Under the pieces are notes generated by a model that did no database searches, was not told the origin of the DNA, and saw nothing but the letters and a program-made list of their open reading frames with translations. From Acanthaster planci (Eukaryota; Echinodermata; Asteroidea; Valvatida; Acanthasteridae): DNA of 64,000 nt. Below are positions 26,401 to 39,700 of this stretch, piece after piece; position 1 is the first letter of the stretch, and every line of letters begins with the position of its first letter. The position numbers and the translations under genes were made by a program. The DNA lies in NCBI RefSeq assembly GCF_001949145.1, contig NW_019091365.1, forward strand, positions 3,013,407 through 3,077,406, in the 5' to 3' direction.

Positions 26401-29400
26401 CACAACTTCTAGAACAATGTTCAAGTTGTTCTACCAACTGAGCTTTCAGGTTTCCAAATGTGAATGTTTCTAATCTAGTCGATTATATCAGCAGAAAAAC
26501 AGATACAACTGAAATTGACTCTGATCCTCTTGATCTACCTTTGGGGAATAAAGAGCATCTCCTTTGGATTCGGTTTGACCAGCTTCCCACTGTATGCCGG
26601 CCAGAGACCACAGAGGATCCTGAACAGGGAGCTTTTGCCACATCCGTTGGGGCCAGTAATCAACAGATGCATGCTGTCTTTCACCTGAAATGTTGTAAGA
26701 CGAATAGATGAAGAGATAAATACTTGGAGGTTTCGTTTTACTGCAACACAATTTTGCAGTTGAATTGACCCAAAATCCAGAGGGCAGTTTGTATACATCA
26801 GCAAAAGTTGATGGAAGCTTTAAACTTATGCTCAGTTTGAAAACCAGGTTGCAATTTTGGGGTTTCTTGTTTTAGTTTCTTCATAATTTGCCCAGTTTGA
26901 AACCCTTTTCACTGAGAATAATCTCCTTGGGTAGCTAAGGAAGCTTGTCAACGTCAGTTTGCAGTTTTACTGTAACTAAAATTGTCTTTCTAGGTTCAAG
27001 AAAGCTTAGCATAAACTCCAGTGCTCTGACGAGTCAATTCTGGGCAACTTTGGGTGCAAAGTATGAGTTGACCACCAGCCAACTGCTTTTTAATTATGCA
27101 CATGTCAAGTACAGTCACACCTGAACAACCTTGGTTGAAAAAGTTTGTTAAATCTCATGGTTACTCGCATTTTGCCATTGGCTGCAACTTTCGCAGCATT
27201 CAGGGTCATCTTGAACAATTACTTTCGTGTTACTGGTTACCTCCCTACTTACATTGTAAAAAAGACAAATTTCCCAACGATAACCAGCAGTACGGCCATG
27301 CATCTGAGCCGGGTTCAAAATGGTCAACCAGGTGGTCTACACCATCCATCGTTGATCCCCTGTCTGGGACAGCAAGCAAGAATGCTGATCAACAGTAGAT
27401 TAGTTACTCTGAGACAAATGAATGTGCACTTACCTTTAAAGAAAGCGAACTGACGACAACATCCCTGTTTGGGGTGATGATTGGTAAATCTTTAGCAATG
27501 ATTAGGGCTCTGTCTGTCTCTGCGATCTCCCCTGAAACAAAAAGATTATCATTTATCACAAACACACACATAAAGGTATCACTGATGGCTCAAATTAAAA
27601 ATATGGTTTCAGTACGGAGATGAGCAAACACAACAAGCTCCAACATTCATTTTGGTTTTCTAGTCCAGTGTTTGCTACAAGGATACATCGTATTTGTCCA
27701 GAGCAGTGGATTTCTGAGAAAGAGAAGTCACATAGAGGTCTAACCACTGTGCATACTCTGCATGATCAGCATCTGCAGTATGACGGGCAATCTTGCTAGA
27801 ATGGCGGCAGTGATCTGGCCTCTCCTGTAATGAAGTCTTTAGAAAAGAGGCAAGCAATGAAACAAATTGTAGGCTGACATACCTCTAACCTCTAGAGGGC
27901 CTTGGAGGCGTGCCACACAGTGTGGTGTCTTGTGACCACCTTTAACAATCCGTGCCCGGACATAGTGGCCATTGCTGACGTCATCAAACACCTCAATCAG
28001 GTCAGACACACGAGAGGTGTACCCTGCTAGGGCAGTCACCTGAAATATACAACATATCTATCAAACCCCAAATTTGCGTAAGAAAAATGACATTTCACAA
28101 TGAGCGCTTAAAGTTAACTGAGAGAAAAGACAAAACATTTGAAAAGGCTAAACAATTTGAAGTGACCCCAAAGTTGGATCATAAACAAATTGTCCATCAA
28201 CTAAACTTTCAGTTGAAAAATTCAATTTTTTGGATGTTATTTTCTGTGTCGGAATGTTGTGAAATTTGTCCTCTGCCAATGTAAAATGAAATTGATTTAC
28301 CAGACTGGTAACTTTACAGTGACACCAGTGAAATGTCTGTGATCTTGACGAAAGGTGTGTGCCCCATGCGTTCACCCCTTTGATACACTCCACGGACCGT
28401 TCTCACCTCTTTGTAAGATGACATGACCCTCTCCATGGCATCGGCTAGGCTAAGCAGCAGGCTTTTGGCTGTGATGAAGTTCTGGGTGCGAAGACTAACA
28501 GACTCGCTCTCACTGACTGGTTTCCCATCTCAAAGAAGAATGTTACCAACCATCATGTCAGCAAGTTCTTGTTTTGTCTTTTATAGCTCTTAAAACTTAT
28601 TTCCTTTCAAGAAGTGACATTACTCACCTTTAGATATTGAGCACTTACATGTACATATACAGGAAATGTAAGTGTTTCAGAAAACGTTGCCAACTGTATT
28701 TGTTACTTCATATGGTGAACCACTGGCAATTAACATCTTATGGATGAATTTGTACATCAAGTGGCCTTGACAAAATAAAGTACAATGGTGATGTGTACAT
28801 TAAACCATACCGTCTGCTGCCCAGCAAAAGCATGTAATTAAACCATCTGTGGCAATGTGAGTTGTGTGAAAACAATCGTCCAATTGCCCCCATCTGCTAG
28901 CCACAAGATGACAAGCTCTATTACTAATGGTCGCTATTAAACTCTGTTTTCCTGCAATTACAGTGTAGGTAAAACCTTCTCCAAAAAGTGAAAAAACCCT
29001 TATTCACTTTTGATCTGAATCCTGATTTCCATATAATCGAAATGGATACCAATGGCATGCAAAATGTCAAGACGCAGACAGTCGCAGAAGAAATGCTATG
29101 TGACATCATTCCACCACAATAATTGCACAAAATGGTGTCCAAAGCTCAGAAAACTTTCACATAAAATGCCCTTTTTACGTCTTGAAGCCAACCGGTACTC
29201 AAGTTTAAAATACATTGTTTATGGTCAGCTGATTATGGTCTGCAGTTGGGCCTGCATAATTTTGGATATCTTAGTAATAAGGAGAATACGGGCAAAATGA
29301 ATGGTACATGTACTAAGTGAGAGGGACGTCGTACGCCTGTCATCCCAGCATGCATGTTTGCACAGGCCTACTCTTGCAACTCAACGAAGGCAGTTGGCAA

Positions 29401-31219
29401 AGTTGAACCTGGACCGACTTTCCCGACTGTCTTCGTCGATGTCCGCGTTGGTCACAATAAAAGTGTTTCCACATCACTGTGTATCCTTGGGACTGATTCA
29501 TTGCATCTCTTTACGTCAATATGGAAACCAGGCTTAACTTACCAGTGCCAATCGGAGTTTTGGCAGTAATGATTGGGACAGCAACCATGGCAAGACCGTT
29601 GGCACTCCAAGTGTACTTCAGAAGGAACTGCTCCAGCATGACGTACCACAGACGCTGACGATAAATCAGACTCATCTGTTTCTTCAACGCTTCGTAACTA
29701 CTCTTCAGCTGCGAATGCTCTACCTAAGTTGGTTGATGATAGTACAGGTGTACCAATGAATGACTATTTGAAGGCCTCTGACATAAAGCCGTGTACATGT
29801 AATTTTATTGCTTTCATACAAGGATTCTGCCAAACAAATAATGTGAAATATGTCCAAACTGCAATAAGCTCTTGTTTACATGTACATGTATTTGAACATT
29901 GAAATTTATGGAGCAAGGCTGCGGGGTATTAGTTTCATCAGAATATAGGACTTGTACAGCACGATGCCATTATACTATACTGGCATTACCATACTGGCAC
30001 AATAGTATTTAAGCTGACATCAATGGTTATTGAATATGTGGTGCTGGATTGCAGAGGCAATGGGAATTACTGATATGAATATACACACAGGGGGAAAATA
30101 TGATGTCACATACATGTACATTGTATACAACTGACAACTTCCACTTGTTTTGGTTAATTCTTTACATTTTTTAAGCAGTATCATGAATAACAAACTGAAG
30201 CTTTTGAACGTTGGGAGGATGAAAACATTTAGAATGGAGATTTCTACCTCATGTCCATCATAGAAAGCAATCTCCTCGGCATTGGCAATCACCCTGGAAT
30301 GCACAAAGCGGAGGTTGCCCTTCTTCTCCGCCTCATCAGCCACCAGGCGTCCAAACCTGGGTGAGGCCGCCCGCAGTATCTTGGCCGTGGCGATGAAGGT
30401 CAGGCTGCCGATCAAGGTGGAGAAGCTGGTCCCTGAGTTGTACCTGGTGGCCAGGCCCACCAGCGTGTAGCACATGAGCATGATGTCCAGCATGGGCTTG
30501 CTGAGCTGGGAGTACAGGTGGGCCACTGACTCGCAGAACGTGCTGATGTCCTCCGTCAGGTTCTGGTCCGGGTTGGCCAGCCGGGTGTCCATGTTGCCCA
30601 CCCGGTAGTATGTCTGGTTCTTGAAGTACATCTTGTAGCAGTGGTTGACGAGCCGGGAGCGGAAGGCCAAAGACAGGTTGCTCTCCAGGAAGCGGATGGC
30701 ACTGTTGACAAACGTTGCTGGCACAGCGATCAACAGCCACTTGAGAATGTGCAGAAGGAACTGCAGCATGTTCTTGTTGACGATCGCTTTGACCATGTTC
30801 CCTTCCAAGTGGGCCACATAAATAGACAGAAAAGTCCGGCAGATTAACGACATCGTGTGGAGGCAAAGGAGTCCAAACTCTTTGGTCAAAATCCCTGGCA
30901 TGATGATCTTGACCAGACGTATCAATTTGCGATTCATTTCCGAGCTGAGAGAGTGTGATGATCCCTCTGTGCTATCCTTGATGGTATCCATAATAACAAC
31001 GCTGCTCTGCTTCCCAAGGGCCTTTTCAGCCTTTTCATCGTGCTTGGCGGTGATATCTTCGAAGATGCTCCTCATCACCGAGTATGCATATTGCACATGA
31101 TCTTTGGCGCCGTACGCAACCACCACCGATAGTGCCACACCAGCCAGGATCTTTGGGTGTTTGAAGTTAGAAGACTTCAAGTTCCTTAGGGACTCTTTCA
31201 GGCGTAGAAGACGGGACAT
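23417..31219 (-). CDS. ABCD1/2: Peroxisomal ABC half transporter, ABCD1/ABCD2 (ALD protein) type
   Basis: Imports very-long-chain acyl-CoA into peroxisomes as a dimer of half transporters. Ten exons: 31219-30248, 29723-29543, 28528-28407, 28039-27883, 27531-27434, 26684-26539, 25827-25682, 24813-24729, 24605-24480, 23687-23417. The frame is continuous and gives 767 residues (human ABCD1 745, ABCD2 740). The large first exon encodes the membrane domain, including [43 protein letters not shown] and the EAA-like [10 protein letters not shown] (315-324). The nucleotide-binding domain has Walker [10 protein letters not shown] (521-529), [17 protein letters not shown], signature LSGGEKQR (619-626), Walker B FALLDE (639-644) and H-loop His673. 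The C-terminal helix [16 protein letters not shown] with [12 protein letters not shown] is specific to ABCD1/ABCD2 and absent from ABCD3. The start has no upstream in-frame rival that fits the family. All catalytic residues are present, so it should be functional. Confidence 0.97.
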
Positions 31220-33776
31220 ATTTGGTTTTTACAGACTTGATTTGCTGAAGATAATACAACAAGGTTGATGAGCAGGCAGGTGGATTGTCAGTTTAATATG
31301 AAACGCATGTAGGCATGTGGCTTCAGGTATGATTGACTCCACATTAATTTGAAAGACAACGAATGTTGCACACTGGGATTTGCATCAAAGTTGATTAAGA
31401 CATGTCGTGGTATTAAGGAACTCCCTTTGCATCAGTCAAGACCTGTAAATGAATCAGGCAACAAAAAGTGGCAAACTTAAGAATGCTATCTGTGCTATTA
31501 AGAGACACCGGTCAATCTGCAAGTGTACATTGTACATTGGTCGATCCCATAAAAACTCTTTAAAAACAGTCATCCATAACCTTGACCTTATACTACTGTA
31601 TAAAGAAAAGGTCATCAGCGGATGGCGGATCATTCTGCTTAAAAATCCACCAAAGAAAACTGTAATGTGCTGTGATCAAAATGATCATTCAGAGACTGAT
31701 CAACTGTATTCAATACAGTATACATACATGTATAGAGGTACACCCACATGTACATATTGTACTCACTTGATCTGATTATGTACGTTAACATGTATACACC
31801 AGCCTCATACACTGCTACCCTAACAGTTGCTGGTACCCAATGCTTCATTTACACTGAAAGAGCTGGGGGGGGGATTGAATCCATCCTCTCCATTAAACAT
31901 TTTCCCTGGTATCATCGCAGAGCATTTTTTCATGCACTAGCCTTCAGGATTTCCTTGTAACATCTTACAATCATTTGACATCAAGCAAAAAAGCGCACAC
32001 ACTCTTCTTACTAAGAATTCGTTTCCCGAGGCAGGTCAGCCAAAGAAATACACTTTTTAATTACCCAGGTTAGAGGTCTTTGTGTGATTTACGTTTTCCA
32101 ATGAAGTTTGTTTAGGATATTTACAACAAAAGTACACTACTGTGACATATTTCTGCTTCTTGTGTATGATATACGTTGTCCAAGGACACATTTACTTGTT
32201 CTAAACCCAACATTTGGGTAATACTTGTATGGAATATTTGAACAAAATTTTCAACTACCACATCAAGTGAAAGTACGAAGACAAATGGGGTAGTAAAAAA
32301 GTTACTAGAGCAGGAAGGAACTGATGATACATTGGACGTTAGTAATTAATGTACTGAAGATGTCCTCTGACCTGTGCTACATAACGTTTGCCGTTGACTT
32401 GTGGATGTACATGTACATGGGCCAACATGCATGAGGTACATGTAATGAATTTAAAATGAACACAAAACGACATCTACATGTTTATGTTGCATTTACATTT
32501 GGTTAAATCTCTGTACGAATGCCAAGTTTCAAAACAAAGGAAAGAATGTTGTAGTTTACATGTAACTCCCATTATTTTCACCATGAGCCTAGGCCTAAAT
32601 ATATTTCATATCAGTCTTTGCAGAAATGCTGAAAAGACATAAACCTGGGAGTAAGAAAAATTTCCAATTTAACTAAGAAATTGGGCCTCCTTAGAAATTT
32701 GTCTTGACTCCCCATGGACTTTGTACACAAGTGGAGTTAGGTGCAACATTCCTTCCCAACAGGAAATTCATAAACATGCCTTCTGGATAAGGCAACTTTA
32801 AATGAAAATGTGCTTATGGAAGAAAAACTTTCACAAGCATGACAAGTGCAATTCAAATGGAAATTGAGTAAACAGCCTAGGTCCTCACGTTAATCATCCC
32901 GAATAATGATGATCACGTTCTACGCACTGAGGAAGGTGCCTAACGATCAAGACAGTCCCATGATTATGATTGATATAGGCCTACTGATGAATTACTATGA
33001 TCAACTACGATCAGCGCTACCCCCCCCCACACATAACTGTGGGGTCTGTCGTCCCAAACTTTATTTTCATTATTTATCTACCTGCAATATTAACGAGGAT
33101 GTCAAATTAACCAAACTAAACACTTAAAGGGGAGCACGGACGGCGGACAACGGACCCCACCATGCCACTGTTTCTGGGGGTATACATGTAAGTGCCACGT
33201 ACGTGTGTAGTTTAGCCGGTCACACATGTATGTCGATGGACGGTCGTATTGTCACGATGCATTTGACATTCCTATCATTGATCATGCTTTATTTGTCATA
33301 GCTTGTTCACGTTTCTGCGTCAAAACAAAACTGGAGTTTGCTTCTTGCGTCGGCCGCGGATGGCAATCATGCACCAGCGACTTATCATAACTTCTAGTTG
33401 ATTCCCTTCTTCTAGCACGAAAATTGACGTACACTCATGGACTCATTGAAGGAACCCGACTGTTGTCTGATCCGTTTTTTGGCCGACAGCGCCCCCATTG
33501 TCAAAAAGCGATTAAGCCTTACGACCTGGCTCCCAGACTTCTCCCTATACGGATTAAAGGGCCCAACAACAGTTCCGTCTGTATATTTAACAAAAAAACT
33601 TTCGACGAATCGGCACCGCGCGCGCCTAGCGAGCCTTGTCAGATTTTGTCGTCTGTTATCCCCCGGTCTGGAGACGTATAAATCTAATTTATCAAGTATC
33701 AAGAGAAACTTAGCTGCTATTGAAGTTTTAAGGCTTGGGAATGACATAGGCCAGACTGCACTTTAAGCTGGTAAAG
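31220..33776. promoter_or_regulatory. Divergent ABCD / REDIC1 intergenic region
   Basis: About 2.56 kb separates the ABCD start (minus) from the REDIC1 start (plus), so both promoters must lie here or in 5' untranslated exons here. The last 650 bp (about 33130-33770) is richer in CpG than the rest and contains overlapping open frames of about 110 codons on opposite strands (33437-33766 plus, 33412-33747 minus), typical of a CpG-rich promoter or leader rather than coding DNA. The remainder is A+T-rich with many acatgt palindromes. No promoter element can be fixed by eye. Confidence 0.5.
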
Positions 33777-36700
33777 ATGAACTGGGTTGGTGGGGCAAGG
33801 TAGGCCTATAGTTTATCCCAAAAAAAAAAAAAAAAGCAAAACGAACGTAACATGGTAACATGCTTCAGTTAACATGGTTAAACCTAGCCCAGGTGGACTC
33901 CCTGACCGTACTACGTTACTCAGTCGTAATGAAATGAAGACAACGTCCAACCTGGGCTAGGTTAAACCTAACGTTACAGGCATTGGGACATCGATCATCA
34001 TTTGTTGATACAACCTGCTATTAGTAGTGCTAACGTCAACAAAACTTCTGCCAAACTGCAGATGAGCCTAAAGACTTTCTATCGTTATGCATTACCTGGT
34101 CCTAGGCTCCAATATCGATGCATCCTCCAATAGGACCTGGGCCTTGGCCCCCTATCATGCCTATTTTACTTCCATCAACGCAGCATGCTCAAACTCAAAG
34201 CAAACTGAACATTGAGTGCTTTTAAAAAGCATTTTAATGGCTTAATTTAGCTGGTCACCTTTAGTTAGGCTTACCTAACAATTTATTTTTGATGACGGAG
34301 GGAGTTTTACATTGATGTTGAACATGTTTTGGACTTATTTAATAGCCTACATGTATATAAGGTTATAAGACAGGCCTTTTGACTATACATATGTTACCAA
34401 GGTTACCGAGGTCACATGTACATTGAAAGAGATGTAGTTTTCTCAGCAGCAGAGGTCTTGTTAATGTGTGCCTAATATTGGACATACCGGTAAAAAGATA
34501 CTTAGATTAGTGAGAATAAGTGCAATTCACAATAGTGCTCCTCTAAGAGTTTGCAACGCCTTGGCAAATCACAATGTGCAAAATCTGTTGACCCAGTGCG
34601 CATTCAGAAAGGGTCGACAGATTTCGCGGGTTGTGATCAGCCAATGCGTTGCAAACTCTAGCAGGCGCACTATTGTGAATTGCTCGTATTCTACACATAT
34701 ATGGAACTACAACTGAAAATGTATTTCACCAACGGTGCCTTGCACTGAATAAGAATTTCAGTCCTTCAAATAAAGTTATAAACCTGAAAATGAAGTAGGT
34801 GTATTGCACCCAGGCAACAATTATAATACCGTTCTAGTCTACGGAATGAATCCGGCTAAAAAAACATCAATTATTACAAGTGACATAAAGTTGACTCTAA
34901 CTTTTTGTCCTCAGGAACAGACTCAAAATGAAAGATGAAAAGCAGCGACAAAAGGTCAGTGCCTGACTCTTAGTTGGTCATTTGTGGTGACCAACTGACC
35001 GTGACTTCTATACTCATAATTTTTCTGACAGACCCCAGAGGAAGGGACTGCCATTTCAAGCCTTTAAAGTTTATTTTAAAACTAACTCAATTTGTCTTTA
35101 GTCCGGTAATATACGTTCTTCATGTAAAGTCAATTTATGTCCAACTCCCTTCATAAGAAACTGGCCTATCTGATGGGCCAGTTGCTGCCCACTTTTGGGT
35201 GGTTATTTCAAAAGTTCTCATCTCCTCCACTCAATGATGCAAATTTACACCACTGCTTTATGCTTTTACATCAAAATCCTTTTTGTAGACAAGCCTGAAG
35301 TGGGCAGGGTGACTGACAAATGTCACTCTTTATTGCAGGAATTCTTTGAGAAGATGAGATATGGAAACAAAGTGAGACAATTGAGCAGATCTTCAGCTCC
35401 CCAAAAGGCGAAACTTCCAGCAAGCCTTGACCTGCTGTCATTACAAGCTGCCGACTATAGTGCCACAAAGTTTAGAAAAAGTGGTTAGTCAAATTAAGCG
35501 ACTGGAAAAAAAACTACTAGATTGATTTCACTTTACTGTATTTACTTTGGAAAGTTTACTTGACCTGTTCAAACACAAATTCCATTTTCATCAATGGCAA
35601 AAATACTACATCATTTGTAAGATTATCATCAGTAAGATTATCACTGGTTTTTCTTGGGAATAGCCGTGATTTAGGTTGCGAAATGATCATCAATTATTCA
35701 TGATTTCAGTAGCCACATCACACTTTCAATGGTTCAGGTTTGATCACAAGCTACTGTGGAGCAGACAAAACATATATGTTGTTGCTAAACTAAAGCAATC
35801 TTTGTAATGCCCTCAGATACCATGAAGAGTTCGAAAAGTAAAGTGAAGAAGGTTGAACTAGACCGAAGCAAGGGGCTCTTCCCTTTTCATCACCACCATG
35901 ATGATTTGGAGCTTCCCATGTCTCCTTGTGCCCCATCCAAACTGCAACTAGATGATTTAGATCAAAGGTACTGTAACAATGCACTGTTTAACTTTGCTAC
36001 CAACATCTTTGACATGGATGTGTAGAAATGTACGAACGGTTTGAAGAGAGACTGACTGGGCAGAGACAACTTTCAAATCAAACAAAGGGAGGGATGGGTT
36101 GTAAATTAAATTTGACAAATCTCACCAATCCAAAGAAAGTCATAATCGTTTCATAACAGAGAAAGTATCATGATAAGATGTCTTGTAATCTTTGTTTTAT
36201 AAGTTGTATATTTGGCTCATTTCTTTCAGATTTCTTTCCGTTCGATTTTTGAAGGATAAAACTGGACTATTAAAGACAAAATTGTTTCCTTTTTCAGCAG
36301 AAATCTTGATGGCCGTCATCCTAAAGAGGTGACACCACAAGCCAACACAGTACCCTTTGTATCACCATCACAACAAATAGACCAGGAAATCTACAGAATA
36401 AAAACTGCAGAGGATTCAAAGGTACCCTGCAGGCACTGTGTGCTATATGGATGGAGCACTGTAGTTTGAAGAAAGGGTTTGGGCTTAACATTGAGAGAAA
36501 GACAAAGAATACTTTGTTCTCTATGACAAGTATTAATTAATTTAAGCAACGAATAAAGAAGATGCCTCCTTCACTTTGGTTTGTACAAAAAGATAAATTA
36601 CAGTGTGGTAATTCCTTAGTTGTAAAAGTACATGTATTTCAATTCTCTTGCCCAAATTAGAAACAAAGCTGACATCACAACTTTGGATTCTTAATTATAA

Positions 36701-39700
36701 GTTACAGTCTCAGTGTAGTGGACAAAGTCATCTGAGCTTCCAGCCATCAAGCCCATTTCACAGCACGCCAATGGCACAAGAATTCTTCAATGCACCACAA
36801 CAACCCTTGAAGCACCAAGGGAAACACTTTGAGGATCTGTTCTTCAGCTTTGTACCCAGTGACACCTCGAAACCAACGCAAGACCCGCCTGAGGAATTCT
36901 CCGCAATCAGTAACGACGGTGATGAGTGAGTGAGGACTTTTGTACCGAAGAATATGCACAGAGAAGACCTGTGTGCTTACGATTTGAAAGCTTTGCACAC
37001 AGTTTATGACTGCTGCAGTGACTGTTAAGAATGGATGCTGAGAGTAGGCATGAATTTTTTTCTGTTAGGTGCCTAGACCGGGGGGGGGTTTCCTATACCA
37101 ACACTGGAAGACAGCACAAGATGATATGCAACAGTTGGTTGTTGGACTATATACCGACCACTAAGTTTAACTTTGATCTACCCATAGATTTTCCCAGCAC
37201 GAATCAGTGTGGTTTGCATAGATTTGAGAGTTTTTGTAATAATTCTAATTTCACCTTCATAAGCTAGTGGCCCTGTCATTATTTCTCACATATGTAAGAT
37301 TTTTATGACATACGTTGTAATAAACGTCCAATTAATTGACAATTCTGATCTTACATTCATTAGGTTTGACTACAGCCCACTGTCCTCCATTCCATCTGAG
37401 TCAAGTGTTACTTCATCCCTTACTGTGAAAAGTCCTTCTTCCCAGTTTAATTCTACAATTGAGGTAAATACCATGGGTATACTGTGATACAAAACCCAAC
37501 ATTACCCTTCCCTTCAGTTAACAAGGAAAACAAATTGTTGTATATTATTGGATTGTTGAGGTCATGCAAATTGAGTGCATACTTCTGTAAGGATTGAACT
37601 TGTCCTTTCCACTTTTGCCAGCACAACCAGGTGCCACTTGTCTCAAAAACCAGCACCCTACCGTCACAAGGAAAACAACTTGAAAGTTCAAGACCCATCT
37701 GCAGTCCCGTAGATCTCACACAGCATACAGCATCATTTCCAATAATGATTGACAGCCTCCCCAACGAGGACTACAAATCAGACTCCAGCCTCTGTGGTCA
37801 CAAGCGGGAATCTGCCCAGGCACAAAAGCCGCTGGACAACCCTGGGTCGAATCAGCAACAAGTTGATCTGATGTGCAAAGAGAAAGCCAGCTTCTTGTCG
37901 CCGTTCTGTAAACAGGCGGAAGTTTTCACCTCGGCTCAAGTGAGATCAAGAAAAAGAAGGCTGGGCTCAGAGATAGCTTTCTCTGATACACAGAGTTGTG
38001 AAAAATCTGCAAGCTGCATAGGACTGTCAGAATCATCAAGCAACATGAGCAGCGGAAGAGCAATAGAAAAAGAGCAAAAGTGGTTGAGAAAGGATGACAT
38101 TGCTTTAAATACAGTAGGAAACTCCTTTGTATCAGGTAAACCAGTTTTTTCCTTCTTGTCCAAAACCGACCCACAGGCGCAATAGTGATAACCATGTCCA
38201 TATGCATTCAAATATATATATGTGGCAACCCTGAAAGAGAACATTGTGTTTCTGATATCAATGGACAGAGGAAAAGGCCATTTTGTACTCTTCCACAATT
38301 AGACTGATTTATTTTTCTACAGGTACAGATGTGTATGTGGCTTTGGGCAATGATATAGGCTTTGACATTACCTCAAATGGAAATCATACAGTGTTCAATC
38401 TTAAATAAGTCTTTCAAATATATTGGTAACCATAAACACATCTTCCACTGAGGGGGTTAAAGGAAAACAAACAAATAAGCTTTTGTCTGTAGGCTTCACG
38501 GATATTCAAACCTACAGGGTTTCAGATCTTTTGCAATATGCCATTAGGCTTAGTTAAAGTTTATCCTGTCAACTTGGAAAAGTAATGTGTAGATTTTCTG
38601 ACTTTTCATAGGGCACAAATTTACAGAAAACTCAACCACTGGCAATGATGAGAGGTAATTATGCACAGAACAATAAACGATTTCATTATTAACAAAAAAC
38701 ATTAAAAACAAAATTCTTCTTTGTGCAATTCAGTGAATGATAAATTCATGAAACTATATATACACATTATGCCTCGATTTATGCCACTGATTATCTTCAG
38801 AGCAAAGTCCAACTTTCCTTTTGTACTCTGTTTAGAACTAGCAGTTTTTTTTTACTTTTTATTAAAATGATCATAATTATAGAAAGTTTTGACCACTACA
38901 GATTTTCACCTCTTACCAAGTAGAAATATCTGTTCTTCCAAGCTTGCATTATTCTGCGAGTGGCACTGAAATGCATTTTTACTAAGAAATCTTTCTGTGT
39001 TTATGCATGGACTGAAAAAAACCTTTGTATCATGCCCTTAGAAATGTTTCAAAAGCCCCCACCAAGGCAATGAGCAAAGTGTGTGAACAAGTTCTAAAGG
39101 AGGTGAGTCATATTCACCAATGGCAGTTTGACATGTGAAGAGATAAAGTTCAGTTGCTATTGGACAATGAGATTTCAGCTGAGACTCTGATTAAAGAAGA
39201 AGTTTACAAATGTTCAACATTCCTTGTAGTCATAGAGTGCACTTTGCGAAATCTTTCATACCTTAAAGGTCACCAATTAATTAATCTCTTTTCATAGTTC
39301 TTTCCAGTAAGTAAATGTACATTCTTTGTTCTAACTTGTGAGCGTGAAGCCTGTGATCTCTCTTTGTGATTCTTTAAGGTTCTACAACTTGACAGTGAAT
39401 TGTGCCAACACAGCCCACTTCATCAGGATTCATCTTCACACCGAGGTACTTTTTAGCAGTATATAAAATTTACCTAAGGAACTGACAGTTTTGAAGAATG
39501 AGTTGTTTAGCAGAGTTAAAATGAGTCACTTGTTTTTCTGACTTGAGTCAAGTTGTGTCACTGTAACATAGTGACTCCAGTCAAGTTGAGTGATTAGGCA
39601 AAAAGTTGAGTCAAATCAAGTTACCTATATTTGAACACGCTACGATAAATAAAAACAAAAGAGAAAGTCTTTTTAGCATTTTAAATTTTACCGCGAGGTG

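Noticed and set aside
23417-31219. ABCD3 (PMP70) instead of ABCD1/2
   Set aside because: The blocks [24 protein letters not shown] and the C-terminal [17 protein letters not shown] match ABCD1/ABCD2; ABCD3 lacks this tail.
33437-33766. 110-codon open frame as the first exon of REDIC1
   Set aside because: It ends in a stop just before 33777. The ATG at 33777 encodes MNWVGG and splices in phase to exon 2, matching the known REDIC1 start. The antisense open frame over the same bases also argues for composition rather than coding.
33821-33836. A-run as the tail of a processed pseudogene or retroposon
   Set aside because: No gene-like or SINE-like sequence precedes it; it is a simple run just inside REDIC1 intron 1.
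36708-36918. Earlier donor for REDIC1 exon 6 (after ...AACGACG)
   Set aside because: It would put the next exon in a frame that hits a stop after about 20 codons. The donor at 36926 (gtgagt) keeps the frame.
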